The position numbers were made by a program, and so were the translations under genes. 64,000 nucleotides of DNA from Akkermansia sp. RCC_12PD (GTDB taxonomy: Bacteria > Verrucomicrobiota > Verrucomicrobiia > Verrucomicrobiales > Akkermansiaceae): the NCBI RefSeq assembly GCF_036417355.1, contig NZ_CP143889.1, forward strand, positions 620,001-684,000. The letters are read 5' to 3'. Positions within the stretch are counted from its first letter, which is position 1. Each line of letters starts with the position of its first letter. Of the stretch, positions 26,332-35,001 are shown one piece after another. The notes beneath the pieces are model-generated. The model ran no database searches. It saw only the letters and a list, made by a program, of their open reading frames with translations, and was not told the DNA's origin.

Positions 26332-26783
26332 GATGTGTAAAATTTATAATAAAAAATCACAATAACCTATCCACTGCAATGACTATTTTCTTCCCTTTCA
26401 TCTTCTCTTCCCCTTGAAAACCCTTTATCCACGACGCAAAAGAAACACTATCAACCACTTCAACCACCCCAAAGAGTCCATCTAACAAATTTCCGCATAT
26501 CAGGATGCCCGAGCCAGTAAACCGGAATACGTTCATTCCACCCTCATGGCAGCATTTTCCGGGCCTGTCGGAATAAGAAGCGTGAAGGAAAATACATTCT
26601 TTCCTAATCAGTTAAAATAAATGAAACCATTTAAAAAATCATTAAAAAAAGTTTATTCTTGGACATACTTTGAACGATTTTTTCCGGGTCAAAGTCACAC
26701 CTGCACGAGATCTATCCGGCGCATGAAGAAAATACCTTCAATACCGTCGAGGGTGGTTCTGGTTCCATAGGTAGTTAATAGAG
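26332..26783. other. AT-rich gene-free stretch
   Basis: No convincing coding frame is seen between the secreted protein and the carboxypeptidase gene. The stretch is AT-rich up to about 26690, then GC content rises just before a strong bidirectional terminator hairpin. A 15-codon frame begins at ATG 26723 without a Shine-Dalgarno sequence. A small RNA ending at that hairpin is possible. Confidence 0.4.
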
Positions 26784-26821
26784 AAAAAAGGCCGCGGACA
26801 GCCATCCCGCGGCCTTTTTTT
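26784..26821. terminator. Strong bidirectional terminator hairpin
   Basis: GGCCGCGG and CCGCGGCC form a perfect 8-bp stem around a 9-base loop, flanked by six A residues on the left and seven T residues on the right. It can end transcripts in both directions. No recognised plus-strand gene lies within 1 kb upstream, so it either ends an unannotated RNA or insulates the carboxypeptidase gene. Confidence 0.85.
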
Positions 26822-26887
26822 ATCCAACTCCCTGCCCAATACTGAGTTTGGGCTTGATGAAATAAACAACTTACTGTAGCAAAAGAC

Positions 26888-27811
26888 ATGCGTTTGTTCG
26901 CCATTCTCGCAGGAATTGCCCTTTGCCTGAGCTCCACGAGCTGCCAGTCATACGGAGACTCGAACGATTACATCCCCCTGGCGACGCCTGTCCCCCCCCA
27001 GCTCTCCCAGTCCGTATCCAACGCCCTCCCGCGCCCGGCCAACTTTCCCACCCGCCCCCTTGCCATCCCGCCCAGTGCTCCGCGTACCCCGCGCTGCGCG
27101 AGTGCCTGCGTCATGGACGCTCTTACGGGAAAAGTTCTCTTCTCGCACAACGGCATGCAGCGCCGCCAGGTGGCCAGCACCCAGAAACTTGTCACGGCCA
27201 TGGTCGTGCTTGACCACGGCAACCTGGACAGGAAGGTAGTCATCCAGCCGTCCGATACCAAGGCGGATCCCACCAAGCTGGGCTTCCGTTCCGGGGAAGT
27301 CTACTCCCGCCGTGAACTGCTGAATGCCCTGATGATACGCAGTTTCAATGACGTGGCCCTCGCCCTGGCACGGGACACGGCGGGGTCCGTGCCCAGATTC
27401 GCCCAGATGATGAATGCCAAGGCCCGCCAAATGGGCATGTACAACTCCCGTTTCGTCAATCCCAACGGACTGCCTGCGGACCAGTACTCCACGGCCATTG
27501 ACATGGCGCGCTGCGCCTATTACGTTTACCGGAACCCGGAACTGCGCAACATTATCTGCAAACGCCAATACGCCTTCACCCGCGCCAACGGCAAGACGCT
27601 TCTCCTGCGGAACACGAACAAACTGCTGGAACAGCACTCCTGGGTCACCGGCATGAAAACCGGCTATACGAATGCCGCCGGGCGCTGCCTGGTCTCTTCC
27701 GCCGGATTTAATGGACGCCACGTCATCGTGGTCGTGCTCGGCTGCCATCCATCCCGCATCTGGACAGAATCGGAAAATCTGCTCAAATGGGCTCTGAGCG
27801 GTGCGGCCTGA
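26888..27811 (+). CDS. D-alanyl-D-alanine carboxypeptidase, penicillin-binding lipoprotein
   Basis: The 307-residue protein is a serine D,D-peptidase of the S11 family that trims peptidoglycan side chains. The three active-site motifs are present: S-T-Q-K (ASTQKLVTAMVV), S-F-N (RSFNDVALALARD) and K-T-G (GMKTGYTNAAGRC). The N-terminus MRLFAILAGIALCLSSTSCQ is a lipoprotein-type signal with the cysteine at residue 19, so it is probably membrane-anchored. A proline-rich linker follows. It lacks the extra C-terminal domain of PBP5. It stands alone between a terminator and ychF. Confidence 0.92.
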   Translation: MRLFAILAGIALCLSSTSCQSYGDSNDYIPLATPVPPQLSQSVSNALPRPANFPTRPLAIPPSAPRTPRCASACVMDALTGKVLFSHNGMQRRQVASTQKLVTAMVVLDHGNLDRKVVIQPSDTKADPTKLGFRSGEVYSRRELLNALMIRSFNDVALALARDTAGSVPRFAQMMNAKARQMGMYNSRFVNPNGLPADQYSTAIDMARCAYYVYRNPELRNIICKRQYAFTRANGKTLLLRNTNKLLEQHSWVTGMKTGYTNAAGRCLVSSAGFNGRHVIVVVLGCHPSRIWTESENLLKWALSGAA

Positions 27812-27831
27812 AGCTTCCCCGGAATTGGGGT

Positions 27832-27860
27832 TTGACTTTCACGGCCTGACCCGCTATCAG
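27832..27860 (+). promoter_or_regulatory. ychF: Probable ychF promoter
   Basis: TTGACT and TATCAG are separated by exactly 17 bases, a good sigma-70-type match. Transcription would begin about 7 bases past the -10, almost at the ATG at 27869, so the message would be leaderless or nearly so. No Shine-Dalgarno sequence is seen before the start, consistent with this. Confidence 0.55.
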
Positions 27861-27868
27861 TCCTGCCT

Positions 27869-28990
27869 ATGTTACAGGCAGGTATTGTAGGTCTCCCCAA
27901 CGTGGGCAAATCCACCCTCTTCAACGCGGTCACCAGGACCCGCAAGGCCCAGGCGGCCAACTACCCCTTCTGCACCATTGACCCCAACGTGGGTATGGTC
28001 ACCGTGCCGGACCCGCGCCTGCAGGTACTCTCCAACATCTCCGGCTCTGAAAAAATCATCCCTACGCTCATTGAATTCGTGGACATCGCCGGACTGGTCA
28101 AGGGAGCCTCGGAAGGAGCCGGACTGGGCAACCAATTCCTGGCGAACATTCGTGAAGTGGATGCCATCGTTCAAGTGGTGCGCTGCTTTGACAATGACGA
28201 CATCATCCATGAACTGGGTTCCGTGGATCCTCTGCGCGACATTGAAATCATCAACTCGGAACTCATCCTGGCGGACATAGCCACCATGGACAAGCGGCTT
28301 TCCTCCCGGGAGCGCAAGGCCCGTAGCGGAGACAAGGAAGCCAAGGCGGAAGTAGCCCTCATCACCAAACTCCTTCCCCACTTGAACGAGGGACTCCCCG
28401 CCATCACCTTTGAAGAAAAGCTGGATGACGACGAACGCAAACTGCTCCGTTCCTTCCAGCTCCTTTCAGACAAAAAAAGCATCTTCGCCTGCAACGTCAA
28501 TGAAGACGAACTGGCGGCCGCCATCAATGACCCGGATTCCCATCCTTACGTCTCCCAGGTAAGAAAATACGTGGCGGAACACCACAATGCGGAAGCCATC
28601 GTCATCTCCGCCAGAATTGAGGAGGAACTTATCGACGTATCGGAAGAAGAAGCCGCCGAATTCCTGGAATCCCTCGGCGTGCAGGACTCCGGCGTCTCCG
28701 ACCTCATCCGCGCCGTGTACCATCTGCTGGGCCTGCGCACCTACCTGACCACCGGCGTCAAGGAAACACGCGCCTGGACCATCCCGGACGGAGCCAAGGC
28801 CCCCCAGGCGGCGGGCGTCATCCATACGGACTTTGAGCGCGGATTCATTGCCGCGGAAGTCGTCCATTATGACGATCTCGTTACGTGCGGCAGCAAGGCC
28901 GGAGCGCGCGAACACGGAAAGCTGCGCATTGAAGGCAAGGAATACATCGTGAAGGATGGGGACGTCATCGAATTCCGCTTTAACGTCTAG
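27869..28990 (+). CDS. ychF: Redox-regulated ATPase/GTPase YchF
   Basis: YchF is a universally conserved Obg-family P-loop NTPase that prefers ATP and binds ribosomes. The 373-residue length is standard. Landmarks are [19 protein letters not shown] (P-loop), [44 protein letters not shown] (the altered G4 motif NxxE in place of NKxD), and the C-terminal TGS-type domain ([31 protein letters not shown]). Confidence 0.97.
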   Translation: MLQAGIVGLPNVGKSTLFNAVTRTRKAQAANYPFCTIDPNVGMVTVPDPRLQVLSNISGSEKIIPTLIEFVDIAGLVKGASEGAGLGNQFLANIREVDAIVQVVRCFDNDDIIHELGSVDPLRDIEIINSELILADIATMDKRLSSRERKARSGDKEAKAEVALITKLLPHLNEGLPAITFEEKLDDDERKLLRSFQLLSDKKSIFACNVNEDELAAAINDPDSHPYVSQVRKYVAEHHNAEAIVISARIEEELIDVSEEEAAEFLESLGVQDSGVSDLIRAVYHLLGLRTYLTTGVKETRAWTIPDGAKAPQAAGVIHTDFERGFIAAEVVHYDDLVTCGSKAGAREHGKLRIEGKEYIVKDGDVIEFRFNV

Positions 28991-29012
28991 CCCTGAAGTC
29001 CCCGGAATTCCA

Positions 29013-29018
29013 TTGACT
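29013..29018 (+). promoter_or_regulatory. gcvT: Possible -35 element for gcvT
   Basis: TTGACT lies 46 bases before the gcvT start in the 73-base gap after ychF. The matching -10 about 17 bases later (CAGATT) is weak. No glycine riboswitch fits into this short gap. Confidence 0.3.
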
Positions 29019-29063
29019 TTTCAGAACGCAAAGAGCAGATTGCTCATAACTTCACATCACCTT

Positions 29064-30149
29064 ATGCCTGATTCCGACGTCAAATCCACACCCCTGGCAA
29101 CCAAACACATTGAACTTGGAGCTAAAATGGTTCCCTTCGCCGGCTGGAACATGCCCGTGCAGTACACCGGCATTCTGGACGAACACAAAGCGGTGCGCGA
29201 GACCTGCGGCATCTTTGACATCTCCCATATGGGCCAGTTCACGGTATCCGGCCCGAACGCGGCGGCATGGCTGAACTCCATGCTCACCAACGACATCAAC
29301 AAGCTGGACATCGGCCAGGGCCAATACTCCATCATGCTTAACGAACAGGCTGGAGTCATCGACGATCTGATCCTGTACCGCATGGAACCGGAAACCTTCT
29401 TCGTGGTGGTGAACGCCTCCAAGATTGGTGAAGACTTCGCCTGGCTCTCCGCGCACAAACCCGCAGACGTAACGTTGGAAAACCATTCCGACGAATACGT
29501 GGGCCTGGCCGTTCAGGGACCTCTTTGCGGGGCAATCTTCGCCAAAGTCATTCCCGGAGTGGAACTCCCGCCCCGCAACGGCATCGCCCGCATCACGGTG
29601 GACGGCGCGGACCTCATCGTCTGCCGTACCGGCTACACCGGGGAAGACGGCTTCGAATTCTTCTGCCCTGCTACGGAAGGCGTCAAATGGTTTGAAGCCT
29701 TTCTGTCCGCCGGAGCCAAACCCTGCGGACTCGGCGCCCGCGACAGCCTGCGCCTGGAAATGTGTTATCCGCTGAACGGCTCCGACCTGGCGCCGGACAA
29801 AACTCCGCTGGAAGCCGGACTGGGCTTCTTCTGCGCGCTGGACACGGAATTCATCGGCTCCGGCATTCTCCGCGAACAAAAGGCCAATGGCCTCGCCCAG
29901 CGTCTGGCAGCCATTGAATACACGGGCAAGGGAGCGCCGCCCCGCGCCCATTACAAAGTTCATCTCCCCGGCGGCGAAGCCATTGGAGAACTCACCAGCG
30001 GCGTACTCTCACCCTCCCTGATGACAGGCATCGCTCTGGCGTACCTTCCTGCCGCCCATGCCAAGGTCGGCACAGAGCTGGAAATAGATGTCAGGGGGAA
30101 AAAATTCCCCGCCCTTGTGGTCAAAAAACCCTTTTATAAAAAAGGCTGA
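29064..30149 (+). CDS. gcvT: Glycine cleavage system T protein (aminomethyltransferase)
   Basis: The T protein takes the aminomethyl group from lipoyl H protein, releases ammonia and forms 5,10-methylene-tetrahydrofolate. The 361-residue product has the folate-binding signatures VPFAGWNMPVQYTGILDEHK, GIFDISHMGQF, VNASKIGEDF, TGYTGEDGFEFFCP and RDSLRLEMCYPLNGSDL. The start ATG 29064 (MPDSDVKSTPLATKHIELGA) follows family lengths; the frame extends upstream to 28956, overlapping ychF, without similarity. gcvH and gcvP follow on the same strand. Confidence 0.97.
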   Translation: MPDSDVKSTPLATKHIELGAKMVPFAGWNMPVQYTGILDEHKAVRETCGIFDISHMGQFTVSGPNAAAWLNSMLTNDINKLDIGQGQYSIMLNEQAGVIDDLILYRMEPETFFVVVNASKIGEDFAWLSAHKPADVTLENHSDEYVGLAVQGPLCGAIFAKVIPGVELPPRNGIARITVDGADLIVCRTGYTGEDGFEFFCPATEGVKWFEAFLSAGAKPCGLGARDSLRLEMCYPLNGSDLAPDKTPLEAGLGFFCALDTEFIGSGILREQKANGLAQRLAAIEYTGKGAPPRAHYKVHLPGGEAIGELTSGVLSPSLMTGIALAYLPAAHAKVGTELEIDVRGKKFPALVVKKPFYKKG

Positions 30150-30219
30150 CACTACAACGCAAAAATAAACTGACAAATCCTGTAAATTACTACACTCTTA
30201 CCTCATACAACCAAATCTT

Positions 30220-30600
30220 ATGCACGACGTACCAGAAAACCTGCTGTATTCCAAAGATCATGAATGGATCGAAATTGACGGAGACATCGGCACCATCGGT
30301 ATTTCCGACCATGCCCAGGCGGAGCTCTCCGATGTAGTCTTTGTAGACCTCCCCGAAGTAGGAGCCACGGTCGCCGCCGGGGACCCCGTGGCCGTCGTTG
30401 AATCCGTCAAGGCCGCCAGCGACGTGTACACTCCCGTCTCCGGTGAAATCCTGGAAATCAATGAGGAACTTTCCAATGATCCCTCCCTCATCAACTCCGA
30501 TCCCTACGGCGCGGGCTGGCTCTACAAGATCCGCCTGGACGTTCCTACGGAAACGGAAGACATGATGAACGCAACCGACTACGAGGAATACTGCTCCTGA
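30220..30600 (+). CDS. gcvH: Glycine cleavage system H protein
   Basis: The H protein is the lipoylated carrier that shuttles the aminomethyl group between P, T and L proteins. The 126-residue sequence contains the lipoyl-lysine motif AVVESVKAASDVYTP and the typical YSKDHEWIEIDGDIGTIGIS near the N-terminus. The lipoylation enzymes and the L protein are not in this window. It lies 70 bases after gcvT. A terminator-like hairpin follows it, before gcvP. Confidence 0.97.
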   Translation: MHDVPENLLYSKDHEWIEIDGDIGTIGISDHAQAELSDVVFVDLPEVGATVAAGDPVAVVESVKAASDVYTPVSGEILEINEELSNDPSLINSDPYGAGWLYKIRLDVPTETEDMMNATDYEEYCS

Positions 30601-30617
30601 ACAGTTCCTCCTCTTCC

Positions 30618-30646
30618 GCCCCGGTGATTCCGTCCCGGGGCTTTTT
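30618..30646 (+). terminator. Terminator-like hairpin between gcvH and gcvP
   Basis: GCCCCGG and CCGGGGC form a 7-bp stem with a 10-base loop, followed by TTTTT. It lies 17 bases after gcvH and about 50 bases before gcvP. It could end a gcvT-gcvH transcript or lower gcvP expression by partial readthrough. Confidence 0.75.
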
Positions 30647-30694
30647 GCTTTAGCCCGGCCCCTTCGGACCGGACGCCACACTGCCAAACACCAC

Positions 30695-33541
30695 ATGAAC
30701 ACCCACACAGACTTTGCCAGCCGGCACATTGGCCCCCAGGGGGAAAAACGCCGGGAAATGCTTGGAAGCCTCGGCTATGAAACGCTTGAAGAACTCATTG
30801 CGGACATCGTCCCTGCAGACATCCGCATGAAAGCCCCTCTGGACCTTCCTGCCGCCAAATCGGAAACGGAAGCATTGGAGGAACTCCGTTCCATCCTTGG
30901 AAAAAACAAGATCCTAAAATCCTTCATTGGCCAGGGATATTACGGCACCATTACTCCGTCCGTCATCCTGCGCAACGTTCTGGAAAACCCAGGCTGGTAC
31001 ACGGCCTATACGCCCTATCAGCCGGAAATCGCCCAGGGACGGCTGGAAATGCTTATGAACTTCCAGACTATGGTAGCCTCCCTGACGGGGTTGCCGGTCG
31101 CCAATGCCTCCCTGCTGGATGAAGGAACGGCTGCGGCAGAAGCCGTCTCCATGTGCCGGAACACCCGCCCCAAGGCCAACACCTTCTTTGTGGCGGACAC
31201 CTGCCATCCCCAAACCATCAGTGTCATCCGTACCCGTGCCGCATGGCAGGGCGTCAACATCGTAGTAGGGGACTGGACCTCTTTTGATCCTGCTTCCGTC
31301 GGAGCAGACCTTGCCGGCGTCCTGGTCCAGTATCCGGACACCTTGGGCCGCATCAATGACTACACGGACTTCTTCTCCCGCGTACATGCTGCCGGAGCCC
31401 TCTGCGTCGTGGCTGCCGACCTGATGGCGCTCACTGTCATCAGGGAACCCGGCTCCTTCGGAGCGGACATCTGCGTGGGCAACACGCAGCGCTTCGGCGT
31501 CCCGATGGGCTTCGGGGGGCCGCACGCAGCCTACATGTCCTGCACGGACACCCTGAAGCGCCGCATGCCCGGCCGTCTCATCGGCATGTCCATAGACTCC
31601 CAGGGACGGCCGGCCTACCGCCTGGCACTCCAGACGCGGGAACAGCACATTCGCCGGGACAAGGCCACTTCCAACATCTGCACCGCCCAGGTCCTTCTGG
31701 CCGTCATGGCCGCCTTCTACGCCGTGTACCACGGACAGGAAGGCCTCAAGTGCATCGGCACGGAAATCCACCGGAAAACGAAAAGCCTGTACAAAGCTCT
31801 CACGGAAGCCGGCATCTCCATAGAAAACAAAAACTTCTTCGACACCCTGCTCCTGACGGTGCCGGGCCGGGCGGACGCACTCGTCAAACAGGCTTTGGAT
31901 GCGGGATACAACATCCGCAAGGTGGATGCCGACCATGTCGCCATCTCACTGGATGAAACGGCTTCCTGCACGGACGTGGCCTCCGTGGCCTCCGCCCTCA
32001 CAGGTACGGAGACTTCCGCCCCGTGCTGCTGTGAATCTCCGGCATGGACGCCCATCCATACGCGCAGGACCCCTTTCTGCACGGAAACGGCCTTCAACTC
32101 CTACCACTCGGAAACGGAAATGATGCGCTACATCCGCCGCCTGGAATCCCGCGACCTGGCTCTCAACGAAGCCATGATCCCGCTGGGTTCCTGCACGATG
32201 AAGCTCAATGCCGCCTCCGAAATGATCCCCATCACCTGGCCGGAAACCTGCTCCCTGCATCCCTTCGTCCCTGCAGAGCAGTCTGAAGGCATCCGGGAAA
32301 TGCTCTCCATTCTGGCGAACCGTCTGGCTAAAATCACGGGTTTTGCCGCCGTCTCCCTCCAGCCCAACGCGGGCGCGGCAGGAGAATACGCAGGGCTTCT
32401 GGCCATCCGCCGCTACCAGCAGCATGCGGGAGAAGGCCACCGGAACGTCTGTCTCATCCCCACCTCCGCCCACGGCACGAACCCCGCCTCCTCCGCAATG
32501 GCCGGTCTCAAGGTAGTCCCCGTCAAATGTGACGAAGCGGGCAACATCGACATGGACGACCTGAAAACCCAGGCAGAAACCCACCGGGACAACCTCTCCT
32601 GCATCATGGTCACCTACCCCTCCACACACGGCGTCTATGAGCAAACCATCAAGGAACTCTGCGACATCGTGCACGCCAACGGCGGCCAGGTGTACATGGA
32701 CGGTGCCAACATGAATGCCCAGGTGGGCCTCACCTGCCCCGGCTGCATCGGCGCGGACGTCTGCCACCTGAACCTTCATAAAACCTTTGCCATGCCCCAT
32801 GGCGGAGGCGGACCCGGCATCGGCCCCATTGGCGTGGCGGAACATCTCGTGCCCTTCCTGCCCGGCCATCTCAGCCTGGACAGTGAAGAAGGAGCCGTAG
32901 CCTCCGCAGCATGGGGAAGCGCCTCCATCGCCGCCATCTGCTGGATGTACCTCTCCATGATGGGGCCGGACGGCCTCAAGGAAGCAACGGAAGTAGCCAT
33001 CCTGAGCGCCAACTACATTGCCAAAAAACTTGACGGCCTCTTCCCGGTTCTCTACTCCGGCAACAAGGGTCTGGTGGCCCATGAATGCATCCTGGACCCG
33101 CGCCAGCTCACCCATGACGCCGGCCTCACCGTGGACGATATCGCCAAGCGGCTCATGGACTACGGATTCCACGGCCCCACCATGTCCTTCCCCGTACCCG
33201 GCACCCTGATGGTGGAGCCCACCGAATCGGAACCCAAGGAGGAACTGGACCGTTTCATTGAAGCCATGGAACACATTCATGCGGAAATCACGGCCATTAT
33301 CAACGGAACAGCGGACAAGGAAGACAACATCCTTAAAAATGCCCCGCACACGGCGGAAATGGTCTCTGCCGACGAATGGAAGCATCCCTATTCCCGCAGC
33401 CAGGCGGCCTATCCGGTATCCGGACTGCGCGTCCACAAATTCTGGCCGTACATTGGCCGCGTGGACAACGTGTATGGAGACCGCAACCTGATCTGCACCT
33501 GTGACACGGTGGAGGAATTCTCCAAGGCTGTGGAAGCATAA
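30695..33541 (+). CDS. gcvP: Glycine dehydrogenase (decarboxylating), single-chain P protein
   Basis: The P protein decarboxylates glycine with pyridoxal phosphate and loads the methylamine on the H protein. At 948 residues it is the fused form, carrying both halves that are separate (GcvPA/GcvPB) in many bacteria. The N-terminal half starts DFASRHIGPQGEKRREMLGS and has TPYQPEIAQGRLEMLMNFQT; the C-terminal half has the PLP-lysine motif LHKTFAMPHGGGGPG, MKLNAASEM and NTSAHGTNPASS-like PTSAHGTNPASSAM. A strong terminator follows the stop. Confidence 0.97.
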   Translation: MNTHTDFASRHIGPQGEKRREMLGSLGYETLEELIADIVPADIRMKAPLDLPAAKSETEALEELRSILGKNKILKSFIGQGYYGTITPSVILRNVLENPGWYTAYTPYQPEIAQGRLEMLMNFQTMVASLTGLPVANASLLDEGTAAAEAVSMCRNTRPKANTFFVADTCHPQTISVIRTRAAWQGVNIVVGDWTSFDPASVGADLAGVLVQYPDTLGRINDYTDFFSRVHAAGALCVVAADLMALTVIREPGSFGADICVGNTQRFGVPMGFGGPHAAYMSCTDTLKRRMPGRLIGMSIDSQGRPAYRLALQTREQHIRRDKATSNICTAQVLLAVMAAFYAVYHGQEGLKCIGTEIHRKTKSLYKALTEAGISIENKNFFDTLLLTVPGRADALVKQALDAGYNIRKVDADHVAISLDETASCTDVASVASALTGTETSAPCCCESPAWTPIHTRRTPFCTETAFNSYHSETEMMRYIRRLESRDLALNEAMIPLGSCTMKLNAASEMIPITWPETCSLHPFVPAEQSEGIREMLSILANRLAKITGFAAVSLQPNAGAAGEYAGLLAIRRYQQHAGEGHRNVCLIPTSAHGTNPASSAMAGLKVVPVKCDEAGNIDMDDLKTQAETHRDNLSCIMVTYPSTHGVYEQTIKELCDIVHANGGQVYMDGANMNAQVGLTCPGCIGADVCHLNLHKTFAMPHGGGGPGIGPIGVAEHLVPFLPGHLSLDSEEGAVASAAWGSASIAAICWMYLSMMGPDGLKEATEVAILSANYIAKKLDGLFPVLYSGNKGLVAHECILDPRQLTHDAGLTVDDIAKRLMDYGFHGPTMSFPVPGTLMVEPTESEPKEELDRFIEAMEHIHAEITAIINGTADKEDNILKNAPHTAEMVSADEWKHPYSRSQAAYPVSGLRVHKFWPYIGRVDNVYGDRNLICTCDTVEEFSKAVEA

Positions 33542-33563
33542 AGTAAATACACCCTTAACCGCG

Positions 33564-33596
33564 AAAAGCCGTCCCCTGATCCGGGACGGCTTTTTT
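33564..33596 (+). terminator. Rho-independent terminator of gcvP
   Basis: AAAAGCCGTCCC and GGGACGGCTTTT form a perfect 12-base arm pair around a 7-base loop, followed by more T. It begins 23 bases after the gcvP stop. Confidence 0.92.
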
Positions 33597-34090
33597 ATTC
33601 TTCTCCGGCAGAATGAATTCGATCAGGCTGCATCTCCCTTCATGGGATATCAGCCCACAAAGGAACCATCCGGGGTTCCTTCAAATTGCTCCCACGGCAG
33701 GAATAATCACTTTTTCCAACTCATGCTGTTATTGATCGCATGAAACCTGCTTTCTACAAAAAACGATTAATCTAATGAATATATTACTTCTTCCCTGTGA
33801 ATCGGATTATAAATTCGAAGTCAATATAAAAAGCCAGAATTTTCTTTTTCTCATGTTCATTTCCAAGGCATTATTTATAGCCTGCCTAGAAAGGAGGACC
33901 AGTCTATTACTGCTGCTTCTCAAGTTGCTGCAGATGTTATATAAAAAATGAAATGATTGATTATAAAAGATATATGATTTTTTTACATTAAAATGGATTT
34001 ATCGAATTTTCAGCGAATTTATAATCCGCTATTGGCAAATGGAGTGGCGGCTAACTCGCGCCACCATTAACCCCATATTTTAGTCTGTCT
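33597..34090. other. AT-rich gene-free stretch before a PEP-CTERM gene
   Basis: The stretch becomes very AT-rich after 33750. It contains one perfect hairpin (AGGAACC/GGTTCCT, 33661-33680) and a strong Shine-Dalgarno-like AAAGGAGG near 33890 that is not followed by a usable start codon. No gene or tRNA is recognised. It probably contains the promoter of the PEP-CTERM gene at 34091. Confidence 0.45.
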
Positions 34091-34873
34091 ATGAAGAAAA
34101 CCTTATTCCTGGCGGCCCTCATCACACTCTCCTCCATCGCGGTTCAAGCGGCCACGGTGGTGATAACATTCGGCGTAAATTCCCTGGCTCAAGGTACATC
34201 CTCCATGGATGGCACCTATCTTGGGGAACAGGGCAAAGTAAATCTGATCAAAACCGGAAGTTCAGGGGGCAATTATACAAGCGGCGCCCTCAAAAACTTC
34301 GATGGTTCATCTACGGGTATCACTCTGGTAACAGGAGCAGGGGCCTGCGGTGCCCAAGGCGTCCTGACAGCGGACAACATCCAAAATTCCTACAATCCCG
34401 ACAACTCCAACAAATTTTTTGACGTATTCGGTTCCGACATCACAACGGGCAACAATGGAGGAGGATGCATCAATAAAAATCCCGGCCCGTACACCATGCA
34501 AATGCGGGGGCTCTCCGCCGGAAGCTATACGCTGACCATGCTTGTAGGGCGCGGCAACTCTTTTGGAACCGCCTCTTCAACCTATGATTTGACCGGGAAT
34601 ATAGAAGGTCTCTCCGCCACCCTGCTTGACTACTCGGCCGGTTCCAATGCCTCACTTTCCAGCACGACGTTATTCTCGGAATCTGGAGCAGGAGAATGGG
34701 CTCTGGTGGAATACACCTTTACGGTCACGGAGGACAACACCACGCTGAGTCTGACCTCAAACGGTACCGGCAACATCAACGCTCTTGCATTATCCAGCAT
34801 CCCGGAACCCGCCACGGCCTCTCTCGGCTTGCTGGGTCTCGCAGTCCTGGCGATGCGCCGCCGCCGGGCTTAA
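34091..34873 (+). CDS. PEP-CTERM sorting-signal protein of unknown function
   Basis: The 260-residue product starts with a signal peptide (MKKTLFLAALITLSSIAVQA) and ends SIPEPATASLGLLGLAVLAM followed by RRRRA: the PEP motif, a membrane segment and an arginine cluster. Such tails are processed by exosortase and target proteins to the surface or extracellular matrix. The middle is rich in Ser, Thr, Gly and Asn (LTMLVGRGNSFGTASSTYDL, beta-sandwich-like) with no recognised catalytic motif. The exosortase is not in this window. A strong terminator follows. Confidence 0.85.
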   Translation: MKKTLFLAALITLSSIAVQAATVVITFGVNSLAQGTSSMDGTYLGEQGKVNLIKTGSSGGNYTSGALKNFDGSSTGITLVTGAGACGAQGVLTADNIQNSYNPDNSNKFFDVFGSDITTGNNGGGCINKNPGPYTMQMRGLSAGSYTLTMLVGRGNSFGTASSTYDLTGNIEGLSATLLDYSAGSNASLSSTTLFSESGAGEWALVEYTFTVTEDNTTLSLTSNGTGNINALALSSIPEPATASLGLLGLAVLAMRRRRA

Positions 34874-34891
34874 TGCGACTCAAGCTCTCTC

Positions 34892-34936
34892 ATCAATGGA
34901 GGCCGCAACAATGACGGTCTCCATTGATTTCTTTTT
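34892..34936 (+). terminator. Terminator after the first PEP-CTERM gene
   Basis: ATCAATGGAG and CTCCATTGAT, extended by GCC/GGT pairing, form a stem of about 13 bp, followed by TTTCTTTTT. It separates the PEP-CTERM gene from the sulfatase downstream. Confidence 0.9.
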
Positions 34937-35001
34937 ACGGAATCATCCGGTCGGAGGGATTCCCCATTGAGAATATACATTTTTTTGTTAGAATAAGGAA
35001 T

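Noticed and set aside
28990-29064. Glycine riboswitch before gcvT
   Set aside because: The gap between ychF and gcvT is only 73 bases, too short for the tandem glycine aptamer, and no matching fold is visible.
33885-33955. A strong Shine-Dalgarno-like AAAGGAGG with a following Leu-rich frame
   Set aside because: No ATG, GTG or TTG lies at a usable distance, and the short frames there do not resemble a protein.
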